Notes: a model not told the origin generated them from the letters alone. Numbered from the stretch's first letter, positions 7,151 to 14,716 are shown. The stretch: DNA of 24,362 nt from CAYJIX01 sp964370375 (GCA_964370375.1 CAYJIX010000034.1:1-24362); one strand, 5' to 3'. Numbers and translations: made by a program.

Positions 7151-7402
7151 ATGAACGGATTTTTTAAATTTGCTTTAACGTTTTTAGGTGGCGTTGTTGT
7201 TGGCGTTGTTGGTGCCAGCGCTGTTTCCCGTAAAGAGGGCGTGCGCCCTTTAGCGGCAGATTTGATCAGCCGCGGTCTTGATGCCAAGGACGTGCTTTTG
7301 GGCAAGGTTGAAACCTTAAAGGAAAATGTGGAAGATTTAGTTGCCGAAGCGCAACATTCTGCCGAAAAACGTAAAATGCAAAAAGAAGAACAACCTAAAT
7401 AA
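7151..7402 (+). CDS. Small membrane-anchored protein beside P-type ATPase
   Basis: This 83-aa protein has one N-terminal membrane helix (FALTFLGGVVVGVVGASAV, about residues 7-25) followed by a charged, probably helical tail (about 45-80; EVxx/Kxx-rich, ending KMQKEEQPK). AAAGGAG lies 6 bases before the ATG. It starts the operon and is followed after 12 bases by the P-type ATPase. Short proteins of this build (glycine-rich helix, motif xVRPLAxxLxxxGL, amphipathic tail) commonly accompany heavy-metal ATPases of anaerobes; the role is unknown and may be to assist or regulate the pump. The RPLA segment is RPLAADLISRGLDAKD at residues 32-47. Confidence 0.8.
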   Translation: MNGFFKFALTFLGGVVVGVVGASAVSRKEGVRPLAADLISRGLDAKDVLLGKVETLKENVEDLVAEAQHSAEKRKMQKEEQPK

Positions 7403-7414
7403 TACCTTCATGCC

Positions 7415-9526
7415 ATGCAGCTAATCATTGTTCATGAACTTGTAACAAAGCAATACGGCAGGGTGCGTTTACGTGCTGTGCAGGCTCTTAGTTTGCGCAC
7501 TGTAAAAACGTTGCGCCAACGCCTTGAAGCGTTACCTGGCATAGCAGATTTTACCATAAATGCCCGTACCGGAAGCGTTTTGCTGTATTACGCAGACCTT
7601 GACGCGCGAAAAGATGCCTTTATGGCCTTGGGCCTTGGCGACGTGCCTGCAATTGCATGTGATACGCTTGCCGAGCCTTTGACAAATAGTGGCAATAGCG
7701 TGGCCTTATCCCATGGCAATCCGCTTGTTTGGCCGTTTGTGCGCTATGTCTTTTTGCGTCCTTTCATGCCCATGGGCTTTCGTATTGTGGCGGCTGTGAA
7801 GCATGCTATCCCTTATATTGTGCGTGGTATCAAGGCGTTATTGAGTGGCAAGCTCAATGTTGATGTGCTTGACGCGACAGCCATTGTGATTTCTCTTTTT
7901 CGGCGCGATTTTCGTACCGTAAGCTTGCTCACGTTTTTGCTTGGCATGGGCAATGCTTTGGAAGAATGGACACGGCAAACATCCAGAGCAAGCCTTGCCA
8001 TGAGTTTGCGCCTTGATATTGACACGGTTTGGATTCGTAAAAATGGCGAAGAGGTTTGCATACCATTGTCTGAGCTTAGCCTAGATGACCTTGTCATTGT
8101 GCGTTCAGGCTCTGTGCTTGCTGTTGACGGCATTGTGGTTGAGGGTGAAGCCATTATCAACCAGGCTTCCATGACCGGTGAGCCTGACGGTGTTTTTCGA
8201 AAAGCCGGCGGCGCTGTCTTTGCCGGAACAGTTGTAGAGGACGGAACGCTTTGCATCCGCCCAACCCACATTGGCGCAGAAACGCGCTTGCAGCATATTG
8301 TGGATTTTATCGAACGCTCCCAGCATTTAAAAGCTTCTATAGAAGGCAGGGCCATGCGCATGGCTGATTTGGCTGTGCCCTTTACCTTTGCTTTGTCAGG
8401 CCTTGTATATCTTTTGACGCGCAATCCGTTGCGTGCGGCCTCGGTTTTGCTGGTGGATTATTCGTGCGCTTTGCGCCTTGCAACGCCTTTGGCCATTTTG
8501 GCGGCCATGCGTGAAGGGGCAAGCCGCGGCGTGCTGATCAAGGGCGGCGTCTTTTTAGAGGGCTTGGCTGAGGCTGATACGGTAATTTTTGATAAAACCG
8601 GCACATTGACCAGAGCGCGGCCCTATGTGGCCAAGGTTGTGGCGCACGGGAACTATTCAGAACGAGAAATTTTGCGCCTTGCTGCCTGCCTTGAAGAGCA
8701 TTTTCCGCACCCTGTGGCCCGTGCGGTTGTGCAAAGGGCCGATGATGAAGGCCTACAACATAGGGAAGAGCATAGCGAGGTCGAATACATTGTAGCCCAC
8801 GGCATTGCCAGTCGTTGGCGTGACAAGCGGGTTCTTTTGGGCAGTAGGCACTATATTTGTGAGGACGAAGGCATTGCCCTTACCCCCTTGGAAGAGACGG
8901 CAAACGCCTTGCTTCATCAAGGGTATTCCTTGCTCTATCTTGCCATTGATGGCGAAATAGCAGGGCTTATTGGTATCGAAGACACCGTGCGCGAAGAAGC
9001 AGCCGCCGTCATTGCCGAACTTTACGCCACAGGCATCAAACGCATTGTGATGATCACAGGCGATGAAGAACGATCTGCCCAAAATATCGCAGAAAAACTT
9101 GGTATTACCGAGTATTATTATAAAATTTTGCCTGTCGATAAGGCTAAGATTGTGGGCCAAATACAAAAGGAAGGCGGCAAAGTGATCATGGTTGGCGATG
9201 GCCTTAACGACGCGCCGGCCCTATCCTTAGCTGATGTGGGCATAAGCTTGCGCGACGGCACAGACCTTGCCCAAGAAGTGGCAGACGTTGTCCTAACCCA
9301 CAGTACCCTTGATGGGCTGCTTGTGGCACGAAAGCTTGGGCAAGAGGTGTTAAAACGCATTGGCTCAAATTTTGTGTGGAATACAGGGCTTAACACGGCC
9401 TATTTGGGGTTAAGTCTGTTTGGGGCCATATCGCCTGCTGTTTCGGCAGTATTGCATAACGCAACAACTGTAGGTGTTACCATCAATGCTATGCGGCCTT
9501 TGGTGCCTATTGCACATGATGACTAA
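7415..9526 (+). CDS. Heavy-metal P1B-type ATPase with SCAL ion-site motif
   Basis: This 703-aa inner-membrane pump moves a transition metal using ATP. The order is: an N-terminal HMA-like fold without CxxC (residues 1-75), membrane helices, actuator domain with TGE (254-256), ion-site helix, phosphorylation site DKTGT (393-397, D393), nucleotide domain with the P1B hallmark HP (432-433), hinge GDGLND (594-599), and two C-terminal helices (NTGLNTAYLG; LHNATTVGVTINAM). In the ion-site helix the usual CPC is replaced by VDYSCALRLATP (S350, C351). This marks a non-copper-type P1B subgroup; the transported metal cannot be assigned by eye. There is no strong ribosome site before the ATG at 7415, so coupling to the upstream gene is plausible. 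Downstream is a stand-alone HMA protein. Confidence 0.93.
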   Translation: MQLIIVHELVTKQYGRVRLRAVQALSLRTVKTLRQRLEALPGIADFTINARTGSVLLYYADLDARKDAFMALGLGDVPAIACDTLAEPLTNSGNSVALSHGNPLVWPFVRYVFLRPFMPMGFRIVAAVKHAIPYIVRGIKALLSGKLNVDVLDATAIVISLFRRDFRTVSLLTFLLGMGNALEEWTRQTSRASLAMSLRLDIDTVWIRKNGEEVCIPLSELSLDDLVIVRSGSVLAVDGIVVEGEAIINQASMTGEPDGVFRKAGGAVFAGTVVEDGTLCIRPTHIGAETRLQHIVDFIERSQHLKASIEGRAMRMADLAVPFTFALSGLVYLLTRNPLRAASVLLVDYSCALRLATPLAILAAMREGASRGVLIKGGVFLEGLAEADTVIFDKTGTLTRARPYVAKVVAHGNYSEREILRLAACLEEHFPHPVARAVVQRADDEGLQHREEHSEVEYIVAHGIASRWRDKRVLLGSRHYICEDEGIALTPLEETANALLHQGYSLLYLAIDGEIAGLIGIEDTVREEAAAVIAELYATGIKRIVMITGDEERSAQNIAEKLGITEYYYKILPVDKAKIVGQIQKEGGKVIMVGDGLNDAPALSLADVGISLRDGTDLAQEVADVVLTHSTLDGLLVARKLGQEVLKRIGSNFVWNTGLNTAYLGLSLFGAISPAVSAVLHNATTVGVTINAMRPLVPIAHDD

Positions 9527-9562
9527 CAGGCTTTTAACGTAAACCTTTTATAGGGGATGAGC

Positions 9563-10024
9563 ATGATTGAAAACTGTATTACCTCTTTTGTAGAAGGCAG
9601 AATCCGTGTGCGCCACCCCATATTTACGGATGAGCTTGTTGTAGCACAGATACAAAGCCTTTTACAAAACCTTGATGGTGTAGAGTCGATACAGTGCAAT
9701 ACTCGTTCAGGCTCCCTTTTACTGCAATACGATGCAGATGTTTTGGATAAAGAAACCTTGATTGGACTTTTAAAGCAGGGCGAACAATGGCTTTTTAGCA
9801 CAGCCCCACAGGAAGTGGAAAAAAAGCCCTGCCTAGCCACAACCTTTCGCAATATGACAACACGCGAAAAACGCAAGCTTTATAACCGTACCATGGCTGT
9901 TTCTTTGGGTATGACTGCCATGGCCATAGGCGTTGGCAACAAACGCCTGCATGTGTTGGCAGGTTCTGTGTTTTTAGGGCTTTCGTTGTGGCATATTAAG
10001 CGTATGCGCAAGGCTTTAAAGTAA
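9563..10024 (+). CDS. HMA-domain membrane protein, partner of the ATPase
   Basis: A 153-aa protein with an N-terminal HMA-like ferredoxin fold (GRIRVRHPIF..., SLLQNLDGVESIQCNTRSGSLLL in outline, about residues 10-60) that lacks the metal-binding CxxC, and a C-terminal hydrophobic region (about 115-145; MAVSLGMTAMAIGVGNK, then LHVLAGSVFLGLSLW). The N-terminal fold resembles that of the ATPase, suggesting common origin. AGGGG lies 6 bases before the ATG at 9563; the ATG at 9557 directly abuts it and is less likely. It is 36 bases after the ATPase stop, so cotranscribed. Its last ~108 bases are repeated at 12056-12162 as a remnant. Confidence 0.85.
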   Translation: MIENCITSFVEGRIRVRHPIFTDELVVAQIQSLLQNLDGVESIQCNTRSGSLLLQYDADVLDKETLIGLLKQGEQWLFSTAPQEVEKKPCLATTFRNMTTREKRKLYNRTMAVSLGMTAMAIGVGNKRLHVLAGSVFLGLSLWHIKRMRKALK

Positions 10025-11193
10025 AAAAAAACTAGGTTTAGCCCCTTAAAAAGCATTCGTCTTTGACCTGCTTTTTGTTTGCATTTGCTTGCGAATAAGT
10101 TTTGTGCTTATGCGTAAAAAGTCATCCTTTTTCTTCTTCATAAAATACGTAATGGTGTCGTTTATGTAATCAGGATGACGATCCGCTCTATAAATATGCA
10201 CAACATGACTGTCTAAATCTTGTAAAAATGCTTGCGCGTCAAAGATAGATGCATACTTTTCAAAAGCATTGTCAGCATACAAGGTCAAGCCCATGCATAA
10301 ACATTTTAGGCATGTGCCACAATTTTTATCGCCAAGCACGCCAAAAATGCACGGATGAAGCCAAAAATAGGACGGCGCATAATAATACAACAGATGTATT
10401 TTGTTTTCTCTGCTTGTTTCACAACCGCTGGTATATATTTTACAATTTTCAGTGCAAAACATGGCGTCTGCAAAAAAAGCCGTGTCCGTCATAGCCCGCT
10501 TGATCAGCCAAGCTAAACTTGTCAATGGACCTGCTTGCCGAATGAAAATATACGGAAAAAAGCTTTTGCAGGGCTAAGGCAGCCGCGGTGTTTCTAAACA
10601 ATTCTACATGTACAAACAGCTCTTCTAACGCTGAAACAAAATTTGTATTGAGCCAAACACTGGCAAGGTTTAGTTCCTTGGCTAGCGCAGTGATGCGCTC
10701 ATAGGAACGTGTAAAGTGTTTAGGGGTTTCCTCTTTTTTTTCAAATGGGCCCATGTTAAACGTGCACAAATGCGTTATGGGGTAAACTGAATCCGGCCCA
10801 TGGCTTGCCAAGGTGTACATGGAATCAACGCCGCCGGAAAAACCCGTGCCCACGGCCTGTGCTGATGGCAAACGTTCATGGGAAAGGGTCGCATGAATGG
10901 AAAAAGCATGTTTTGTGTGGTGCTTACTGACAACAGGAATATAATATTGCGTCAATTGGTAATAAAGTTGCGCCGACAATGGGTCGTTACAATGAATATC
11001 TTGCCCTGTTCTAAAGGCAAGGGGCAGTAACACCACCACAAAGCTATCGCAGCGTTCGGTGCAAAGGTACTGACTGTATGTAAAACCTGTTTCATACCAA
11101 AGGGTAAAATTGCGCTCATTCGTTTGAATGTCTGCACAAACGCGTACAGAATTTGCCAGTGTGACAGTATAGAGCTTGCCTATGGTGATCATG
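9917..11193. repeat. 1.28-kb direct duplication, copy 1
   Basis: This segment matches 12056-13328 in the same orientation. It spans the last ~108 bases of the HMA gene, the short convergent gap, and the whole PP-loop gene up to its start codon. Similarity ends just beyond the ATG. Most of it shows scattered substitutions, but 10999-11193 is identical to 13134-13328 over 195 bases. Confidence 0.93.
10046..11192 (-). pseudogene. PP-loop ATPase gene, frameshifted copy
   Basis: This is a near copy of the intact gene at 12191-13327. The ATG at 11192 begins MITIGKLYTV and the frame runs through the PP-loop SGGVDS (ATP-pyrophosphatase site) to residue 240, then breaks. The coding strand has T7 (complement of 10472-10478) where the intact copy has T6 (complement of 12608-12613). 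One extra base sends translation to a stop after CRRHVLH, giving 247 aa. The rest of the gene, including the C-terminal cysteines (LHPC, NCGTCLKC), continues in the next frame to 10046. All later codons remain open, so the lesion is recent, reversible, or an assembly error. A short alternative C-terminus (SKTNAF) differs from copy 2. AAAGGT lies 6-7 bases before the start. Confidence 0.88.
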
Positions 11194-11531
11194 CTGTACC
11201 TTTTTAGTGGATTGTCATAGACAAAGTACGGTTTTTTTATATTGAGGACAAGGGGATTTTTTGCTTGTAATGCTTTTTTGTTTTTGATGTTGCATTGTCG
11301 TGCTGCATGCAGTATGTTGAACGGCGTTTATGTATGAGCTGTTGTCATGAGGTATGGTGTTGTTTAGCAATCCAAAGCTTTGCTTGCTTTATAAGCTATG
11401 GGTACATGGTATTGAATCTTTGATTAAAGAGGGTAGATAAAAAGAAGTATGTTTTTTTAGTGAATGCATTGGTTTTTTTGTACGCTATGTTTATGTATAG
11501 AAAAATTAAAGAAAACAAAAGGGTGTTAACC
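11193..11531. other. T-rich intergenic stretch
   Basis: This lies between the divergent PP-loop copy 1 and the small secreted protein. It is T-rich on the plus strand and contains a 10-bp palindrome CTGCATGCAG at 11303-11312. I see no convincing promoter or gene. It has no counterpart upstream of PP-loop copy 2, so the duplication ends at the start codon. Confidence 0.4.
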
Positions 11532-11876
11532 ATGAAATACCTTGTTATAGTTTGTGCTTTTTTTGTGTTGCTTATATCTGTAGATCAGGTGCTTGCAGCC
11601 ACAACCACCACAGAGGATCAACACAATGAACTGTATGCAAAAGCCATGAATGGCGACGCCATGGCATTATATGACCTTGGTGTTTTGTATGCAAAAAACA
11701 CAAACACACCAGATAATCTTATTAAAGCTCATGCCTTTCTTACATTGGCAAGTGCCATTAGCAATCGTTATGTTGGCGATGTCCTGTCGCCAATAGCGCA
11801 AAAACTTACAACTGCACAGCTTGCAAAAGCTGAAAAACTGTATGATGAACTATGGGATAAAATACCAAAAAAGTAA
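11532..11876 (+). CDS. Small secreted Sel1-like protein
   Basis: The frame is open from 11460, but the ATG at 11532 (MKYLVIVCAF) begins a clean signal peptide (hydrophobic core to about residue 20, cleavage likely after VLA at 20-22) and has GGG about 9 bases upstream. The mature part, about 90 aa, contains one Sel1/TPR-like helical unit: NGDAMALYDLGVLYAKN, then NLIKAHAFLTLASAISNRY. Such single units mediate protein contacts in the periplasm; no partner can be named. The predicted length is 114 aa. It sits alone between two copies of a duplicated segment, and its downstream terminator resembles the one after the lipoprotein gene at 13537-14040. Confidence 0.75.
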   Translation: MKYLVIVCAFFVLLISVDQVLAATTTTEDQHNELYAKAMNGDAMALYDLGVLYAKNTNTPDNLIKAHAFLTLASAISNRYVGDVLSPIAQKLTTAQLAKAEKLYDELWDKIPKK

Positions 11877-12003
11877 AAAGCATTTTAAATACGGTTTTAC
11901 ACAAGCAAATGTTAATGCAAGTATAAATTTACTGCACAACACAACAATAAAACAAAAAGTAATTATGCATAGCCCTTAGGTTGTTTGTTGTGTTTGTAAA
12001 TTT

Positions 12004-12047
12004 TGAATGTTGACCTTTGCAATGTGCACAGAGGCCGATACTTTTTT
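12004..12047 (+). terminator. Imperfect terminator after Sel1-like gene
   Basis: AATGTTGACCTTTGC...GAGGCCGATACTTTTTT (12007-12047) forms an imperfect stem with wobble pairs and mismatches followed by T6. It is clearly similar to the better terminator at 14085-14122, so the two share an origin. Confidence 0.55.
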
Positions 12048-12055
12048 ATGGGCAT

Positions 12056-12162
12056 GCCATGGCCATAGGCGTTGGCAACAAGCGCCTGCATGTGCCGCAG
12101 GTTCTGTGTTTTTAGGGCTTTTGTTGTGGTATATTAAGCGTATGTATAAGGCGCTAAAGTAA
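12056..12162 (+). pseudogene. 3' remnant of the HMA protein gene
   Basis: This matches the last ~108 bases of the HMA gene at 9917-10024, from GCCATGGCCATAGGCG to the TAA, with about ten substitutions and a 1-base deletion near 12093. It has no start and cannot be translated in full. It marks the left end of duplication copy 2 and shows which locus was the source. Confidence 0.9.
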
Positions 12163-12190
12163 AAAACTAGGTTTAGCAACCTAAAAACCG

Positions 12191-13327
12191 TTATTCTTTG
12201 ACGTGCAGTTTTTTTTGCAGTCGCCCTCTAATGTATTTCATGCGTATTCTTAAAAAATAATCCTTTTTCATTTTCATAAAATACATAATGGTGTCGTTTA
12301 CATAATCAGAATAACGGTCTGTTCTGTAAATGTGCATGATATGGCTGTCTAAATTTTGTAAAAATGCTTGCGAATGAAAGATGGATGCATACTTTTTAAA
12401 AGCATTGTCAGCATACAAGGTCAAGCCCATGCATAAACATTTTATGCACGTGCCACAATTTTTATCGCCAAGAACACCATAGTTGCACGGATGAAGCCAA
12501 AGATAGGACGGCGCATAATCATACAACAGATGCATTTTTTTTTCTCTACTTGTTTCGCATCCGCTGGTATATATTTTACAGTTTTCAGTGCAAAACATGG
12601 CGTCTGCAAAAAAGCCGTGCCTGCCATAGCCCACTTGATTAGCCAAGCTAAAATTGCCAATGGATCTGCTTGCCGAATGAAAGTATACCGAAAAAAGCTT
12701 TTGCAGGGCTAAGGCGGCAGCGGCGTTCCTAAACACCTCCACATACAAAAACAATTCCTGTAACGCTGAAACAAAATTTGTATTGAGCCAAACATTGGCA
12801 ATGTTTAGTTCCTTGGCTAACGCTGTGATGCGCTCATTGGAACGCGTAAACTGTTTCGGTGTTTCTTCTTTCTCTTCAAAGGGGCCCATGTTAAACGTGC
12901 ACAAATGCGTGATGGGGTAAACTGAATCCGGTCCATGGCTTGCCAAGGTGTACATGGAATCAACGCCGCCGGAAAACCCCGTGCCCACGGCCTGTGCTGA
13001 TGGCAAACGTTCATGGGAAAGGGGGGCATGAATGGAAAAAGCATGCTTTGTGTGGTGCTTGTTCACAACAGGAATATAATATTGCGTCAATTGATAATAG
13101 AGCTGTGCTGACAACGGGTCTTTGCAATGAATGTCTTGCCCTGTTCTAAAGGCAAGGGGCAGTAACACCACCACAAAGCTATCGCAGCGTTCGGTGCAAA
13201 GGTACTGACTGTATGTAAAACCTGTTTCATACCAAAGGGTAAAATTGCGCTCATTCGTTTGAATGTCTGCACAAACGCGTACAGAATTTGCCAGTGTGAC
13301 AGTATAGAGCTTGCCTATGGTGATCAT
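12191..13327 (-). CDS. PP-loop ATP-pyrophosphatase-like protein with QueC-like Cys cluster
   Basis: This 378-aa protein has an N-terminal domain of unknown type (about 1-110), then the PP-loop TGFSGGVDSMYTL (SGGVDS at 119-124), which binds ATP and adenylates a substrate in the N-type ATP-pyrophosphatase family (QueC, GuaA, asparagine synthetase, TtcA). Near the C-terminus a cysteine cluster LHPCNYG...KNCGTCIKC (C281, C291, C294, C297) resembles the zinc site of QueC but with one more residue between the first two cysteines. The frame extends upstream to 13420, but the ATG at 13327 (MITIGKLYTV) is chosen because GGGA lies 6 bases before it and homology with copy 1 ends there. No queuosine or preQ0 gene is nearby, so QueC function is not claimed. 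Substrate unknown. Confidence 0.85.
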   Translation of the reverse strand: MITIGKLYTVTLANSVRVCADIQTNERNFTLWYETGFTYSQYLCTERCDSFVVVLLPLAFRTGQDIHCKDPLSAQLYYQLTQYYIPVVNKHHTKHAFSIHAPLSHERLPSAQAVGTGFSGGVDSMYTLASHGPDSVYPITHLCTFNMGPFEEKEETPKQFTRSNERITALAKELNIANVWLNTNFVSALQELFLYVEVFRNAAAALALQKLFSVYFHSASRSIGNFSLANQVGYGRHGFFADAMFCTENCKIYTSGCETSREKKMHLLYDYAPSYLWLHPCNYGVLGDKNCGTCIKCLCMGLTLYADNAFKKYASIFHSQAFLQNLDSHIMHIYRTDRYSDYVNDTIMYFMKMKKDYFLRIRMKYIRGRLQKKLHVKE

Positions 13328-13477
13328 GTAGTCCCTTTTTTGACGAAGTATAAATAATAAATACATTTTTTTTAAAGGCATGACAAGTGTAGCTCTTGTA
13401 GGCTCTACGGTAAATAGCACCTCAGTGCTTGTTTTTACAAAGCGGTCGGACTTTTCTTTGACAAAGCGCGGTGCGTA

Positions 13478-13504
13478 TTGACAGCTACATACCTACAGTA
13501 TAAT
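13478..13504 (+). promoter_or_regulatory. Promoter of the lipoprotein gene
   Basis: A perfect TTGACA (13478-13483) and a perfect TATAAT (13499-13504) are 15 bases apart, shorter than the optimum of 17. The gene starts about 33 bases further on. Confidence 0.65.
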
Positions 13505-13536
13505 GGTTTAAAAAACTGAAAAGTTTCGGAGGATAT

Positions 13537-14040
13537 ATGCCATTACGAGTCCTGTTTTTACTGTGCAGCCTTGGCCTTTTGTCTGCCTGCGCCAGCGGAT
13601 TTGAAACGCATTATAAGCCCGCCTCACCCCTTGATACCCCCATGGCCTCGTATGAGACCTGTTATGATACAAAGGTGGAGCGCATTTCCCCATATGACCG
13701 AGCAGATAAGGTTATAGAAGATATGAAATCAAAGGGTTACGTCCTTATTGGGCAAGCAAAATGGGAAAGCATAGGCGAAGAAAGCAACCAAACCGCCCTT
13801 GACCAAGGCCGAAAAGTGGGCGCGTGTATTGTGCTTTGGAGTCGGCTAGAAGCAGGCGTTGAACATTCCACCCGCACCGTGAGCAACTATACCCCTGCAC
13901 GTAAAGAAAAAGTTGTCATTGATGGCAAGGAACACACCATCGAAATTCCAGCAAAAACAACATACCACCAGGAGCCGTATGATTATAAGCGGTATGAGTT
14001 TCGCGGCTATTTCTTTGCTAAAATGAAAAAGCATCAATAA
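13537..14040 (+). CDS. Lipoprotein of unknown function
   Basis: This 167-aa protein begins with a lipoprotein signal (MPLRVLFLLCSLGLLSACAS) whose lipobox LSAC puts the acylated cysteine at residue 18. A ribosome site GGAGG lies 5 bases before the ATG. The mature part has a small domain with KGYVLIGQAKWES at about 67-79 and GRKVGACIVLWSRLEAG at about 92-108, a pattern (strand, helix of accumulated residues, then GAxxVL strand) seen in a family of uncharacterised envelope lipoproteins. A later stretch (EKVVIDGKEHTIEIPAKTTY) is predicted beta. Envelope location follows from the lipobox; function is unknown. It is a single-gene transcript between its own promoter and terminator. Confidence 0.82.
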   Translation: MPLRVLFLLCSLGLLSACASGFETHYKPASPLDTPMASYETCYDTKVERISPYDRADKVIEDMKSKGYVLIGQAKWESIGEESNQTALDQGRKVGACIVLWSRLEAGVEHSTRTVSNYTPARKEKVVIDGKEHTIEIPAKTTYHQEPYDYKRYEFRGYFFAKMKKHQ

Positions 14041-14084
14041 CAGCAAATCTTTGCTTAAAAAATACTGTTTGCACACCTTGAATG

Positions 14085-14122
14085 TTGGCCTTTGTACAGC
14101 GTACAGGGGCCAATATTTTTTT
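14085..14122 (+). terminator. Intrinsic terminator after lipoprotein gene
   Basis: TTGGCCTTTGTAC pairs over 13 bp (two G-U wobbles) with GTACAGGGGCCAA around the loop AGC, followed by TATTTTTTT. Confidence 0.93.
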
Positions 14123-14170
14123 GTGCGGCCTGCTTGTCTGCGATTTTATGCTGCCACTTAGCCTCATGCT

Positions 14171-14191
14171 TTACCATGTAAAGAATGGTAA
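14171..14191. promoter_or_regulatory. Operator-like inverted repeat before HxlR remnant
   Basis: TTACCAT-GTAAAGA-ATGGTAA is a perfect 7-bp inverted repeat ending 4 bases before the HxlR ATG. HxlR regulators often bind such repeats in their own control region, so this may be the surviving operator of a lost autoregulated gene. Confidence 0.45.
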
Positions 14192-14195
14192 TTCC

Positions 14196-14282
14196 ATGAA
14201 AATACGCAAAAAATATACCTGCCCATTGGAATTGGTGCAGGATATGACAAAGGGCACGTCAAAGGGGGTGTCATCAGTCTGA
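14196..14282 (+). pseudogene. HxlR-family regulator remnant
   Basis: The first ~18 residues (MKIRKKYTCPLELVQDM) are the conserved N-terminus of HxlR-type winged-helix regulators, including the cysteine of YTCPLE used for redox or electrophile sensing in some members. The family normally continues with a KGKW..IIL helix for about 90 more residues; here it changes to TKGTSKGVSSV and stops after 28 codons, directly at a terminator. An internal deletion is the simplest explanation. A real 28-aa peptide is unlikely. Confidence 0.72.
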
Positions 14283-14314
14283 AAAGGCCTGAATACAATG
14301 TATTCAGGCCTTTT
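14282..14314. terminator. Bidirectional terminator, 15-bp perfect stem
   Basis: AAAAGGCCTGAATAC (14282-14296) pairs perfectly with GTATTCAGGCCTTTT (14300-14314) around the loop AAT. It serves the HxlR remnant on the plus strand and the ABM gene on the minus strand. Confidence 0.95.
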
Positions 14315-14340
14315 GTATGCAACATCCTTGGTTTTATAAA

Positions 14341-14716
14341 TTATTTCTTTAGCTTGTTCCACATTGCATCTGATAACGCTTGTGCCTCTTGTACTTGTTC
14401 TAAAGAGATTCTTTCAAGTCCGGAAAGCAGGTGTAGTTTTTGCGTGTCCCAATTGCTGGTGTGAGTGCCGGCTAGTTCTGACAGCTTGGCAACAACATCA
14501 GATTGCAAAAATTTTAGCCAAAGGGCTTCATTTTCCCACAGTTCAACCATTACAAGGCGGTTCGGGTTTTTTTGCATCTGCTGACAAATAGGCGTGCACA
14601 TTTCCTTTAAATGCTCGTATTTTTTTGACTTCTTCAAGGGCAACCTGAAAAAACTCTTCACGTTTGTCCTCATGGATTGTGAAGGAAAGAATGACGGTGA
14701 TTGGTTGTAAAGCCAT
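14341..14716 (-). pseudogene. ABM-domain (quinol monooxygenase-like) gene, frameshifted
   Basis: The ATG at 14716, with AAGGA 6 bases upstream, begins MALQPITVILSFTIHEDKRE, the start of an antibiotic-biosynthesis-monooxygenase (ABM) ferredoxin-like domain. After VALEEVKK the frame is lost at an A7 run on the coding strand (complement of 14620-14626). Removing one A joins it to the downstream frame KYEHLKEMCTPICQQM, then NRLVMVELWENEALW, giving a full 124-aa protein. ABM proteins act on small aromatic or quinone-like substrates, often in detoxification, and are often paired with HxlR regulators such as the remnant next door. The shorter frame starting at 14673 (MRTNVKSFF) is an artefact of the break. 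Confidence 0.85.

Larger units (their letters stand above)
12056..13328. repeat. 1.28-kb direct duplication, copy 2
   Basis: Second copy of 9917-11193, same orientation, about 2.1 kb downstream. It carries the HMA remnant and the intact PP-loop gene. The left junction follows directly after the terminator-like sequence at 12004-12047, and the right junction is the PP-loop start codon. Confidence 0.93.

Noticed and set aside
6963..7154. 63-codon plus frame ending as ATGA at the next gene's start
   Set aside because: No ribosome site; it crosses the candidate promoter of the ATPase locus, and the overlap is probably chance.
10472..10478. Programmed -1 ribosomal frameshift in PP-loop copy 1
   Set aside because: The extra base needs +1 (or -2) correction, so a classic -1 slip on T7 would not restore the downstream frame.
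12191..13327. Naming the PP-loop gene queC
   Set aside because: Cysteine spacing differs, the N-terminal domain is foreign to QueC, and no queuosine genes are near.
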